The notes under the pieces were generated by a model. That model was not told where the DNA came from and did no database searches. It saw only the letters and a program-made list of their open reading frames with translations. The position numbers and the translations under genes were made by a program. Below, piece by piece: positions 14,540 to 14,791 of a stretch of 14,791 nt of DNA. The DNA is from RGIG7378 sp964500525. Lineage in GTDB: Bacteria > Bacillota > Clostridia > RGIG7378. The stretch lies in NCBI GenBank assembly GCA_964500525.1, contig CAZCOE010000098.1, positions 1 through 14,791 on the forward strand. Reading direction: 5' to 3'. Within the stretch, counting starts at the first letter, position 1. Each line of letters opens with the position of its first letter.

Positions 14540-14791
14540 TGAGTGAAGAGTTCTGGTCCCCATGATCCTTTGATCGACTAGCGAAGCAAGCTGTGCTTTG
14601 CTTCGCCAGTGAATAGTGAATGGTGATGGGTGAAGAGTTCTGGTCCCCACGTTCCCCGGCGAAGCAAGCTGTGCTTTGCTTCGCAGTGAATAGTGTAGAG
14701 TGATGAGTGAAGAGTTGTGGAGACCATGTTCCAGTGATCGAATATATCAGTGAATAGTGAATGGTGATGGGTGAAAAGTTCTGGTCCCCAT
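14493..14791 (+). repeat. TGA-rich/hairpin repeat array, runs off the window
   Basis: At least four units lie in a row. A GC-rich palindrome (14493-14519) is followed by arm 1 (14521-14580), a palindrome GCGAAGCAAGC...GCTTTGCTTCGC (14581-14606), arm 2 (14608-14658), the same palindrome (14659-14684), a diverged arm 3 without palindrome (14685-14748) and arm 4 (from 14749, cut by the window end). Arms share AGTGAATAGTGAATGGTGAT, GAGTGAAGAGTTCTGGTCCC and often CATGATCCTTTGATCGACTA. The start of the array encodes the C-terminal residues and stop of the ATPase gene. Confidence 0.88.

Noticed and set aside
14493..14791. CRISPR-like appearance of the regularly repeated palindromes
   Set aside because: The segments between palindromes are themselves repeated arms rather than unique spacers, their lengths vary, and no cas gene is present.

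Overview
The window looks like a piece of a moderately GC-rich Clostridia (Bacillota) chromosome, probably a gut or other anaerobe. The evidence is a Gram-positive style type IV pilus cluster, a VTC-type polyphosphate polymerase with a DUF4956 partner, a PflX-like radical SAM protein, strong AGGAGG-type ribosome binding sites and arrays of TGA-rich intergenic repeats. I cannot name the species.

Layout. (1) 1-3480, + strand: the end of a type IV pilus operon, with the 3' end of a pilin-like gene, a structured spacer, then pilD, pilM, pilN and pilO packed together and closed by a hairpin/T-run terminator. (2) 3500-4992, - strand: polyphosphate polymerase followed by a DUF4956 membrane protein, with its own terminator facing the pilus terminator. 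(3) 5065-5519: divergent intergenic region filled with two opposed repeat arrays. (4) 5520-9295, + strand: a tight four-gene unit coding for a degenerate J-domain/membrane/solute-binding-like protein, a CBM9-like protein, a CapA-type metallophosphatase and a PflX-type radical SAM protein. (5) 9264-14791: a segment that looks like an accessory island. It holds a short orphan RelB/DinJ-like antitoxin, a 928-residue Sel1-repeat protein with an N-terminal cysteine cluster, and an XRE-HTH/AAA ATPase/nuclease-like protein behind an 11-bp triple repeat. Nearly identical copies of the repeat lie on both sides of it.

How they work together. PilD would process prepilins, while PilM, PilN and PilO form the inner-membrane alignment platform of the pilus. 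The polyphosphate polymerase and DUF4956 protein are probably co-translated (8-bp overlap). The four genes from 5520 are spaced by 8 bases or overlap and so are likely one transcript, but their joint role is not known to me. The most unusual feature is the repeat family: a hairpin (GCGAA...TTCGC) plus an arm of TGA-rich octamers. It closes all three reading frames on one strand and none on the other, and it supplies the stop codon and last residues of two genes (ending at 9295 and 14539).
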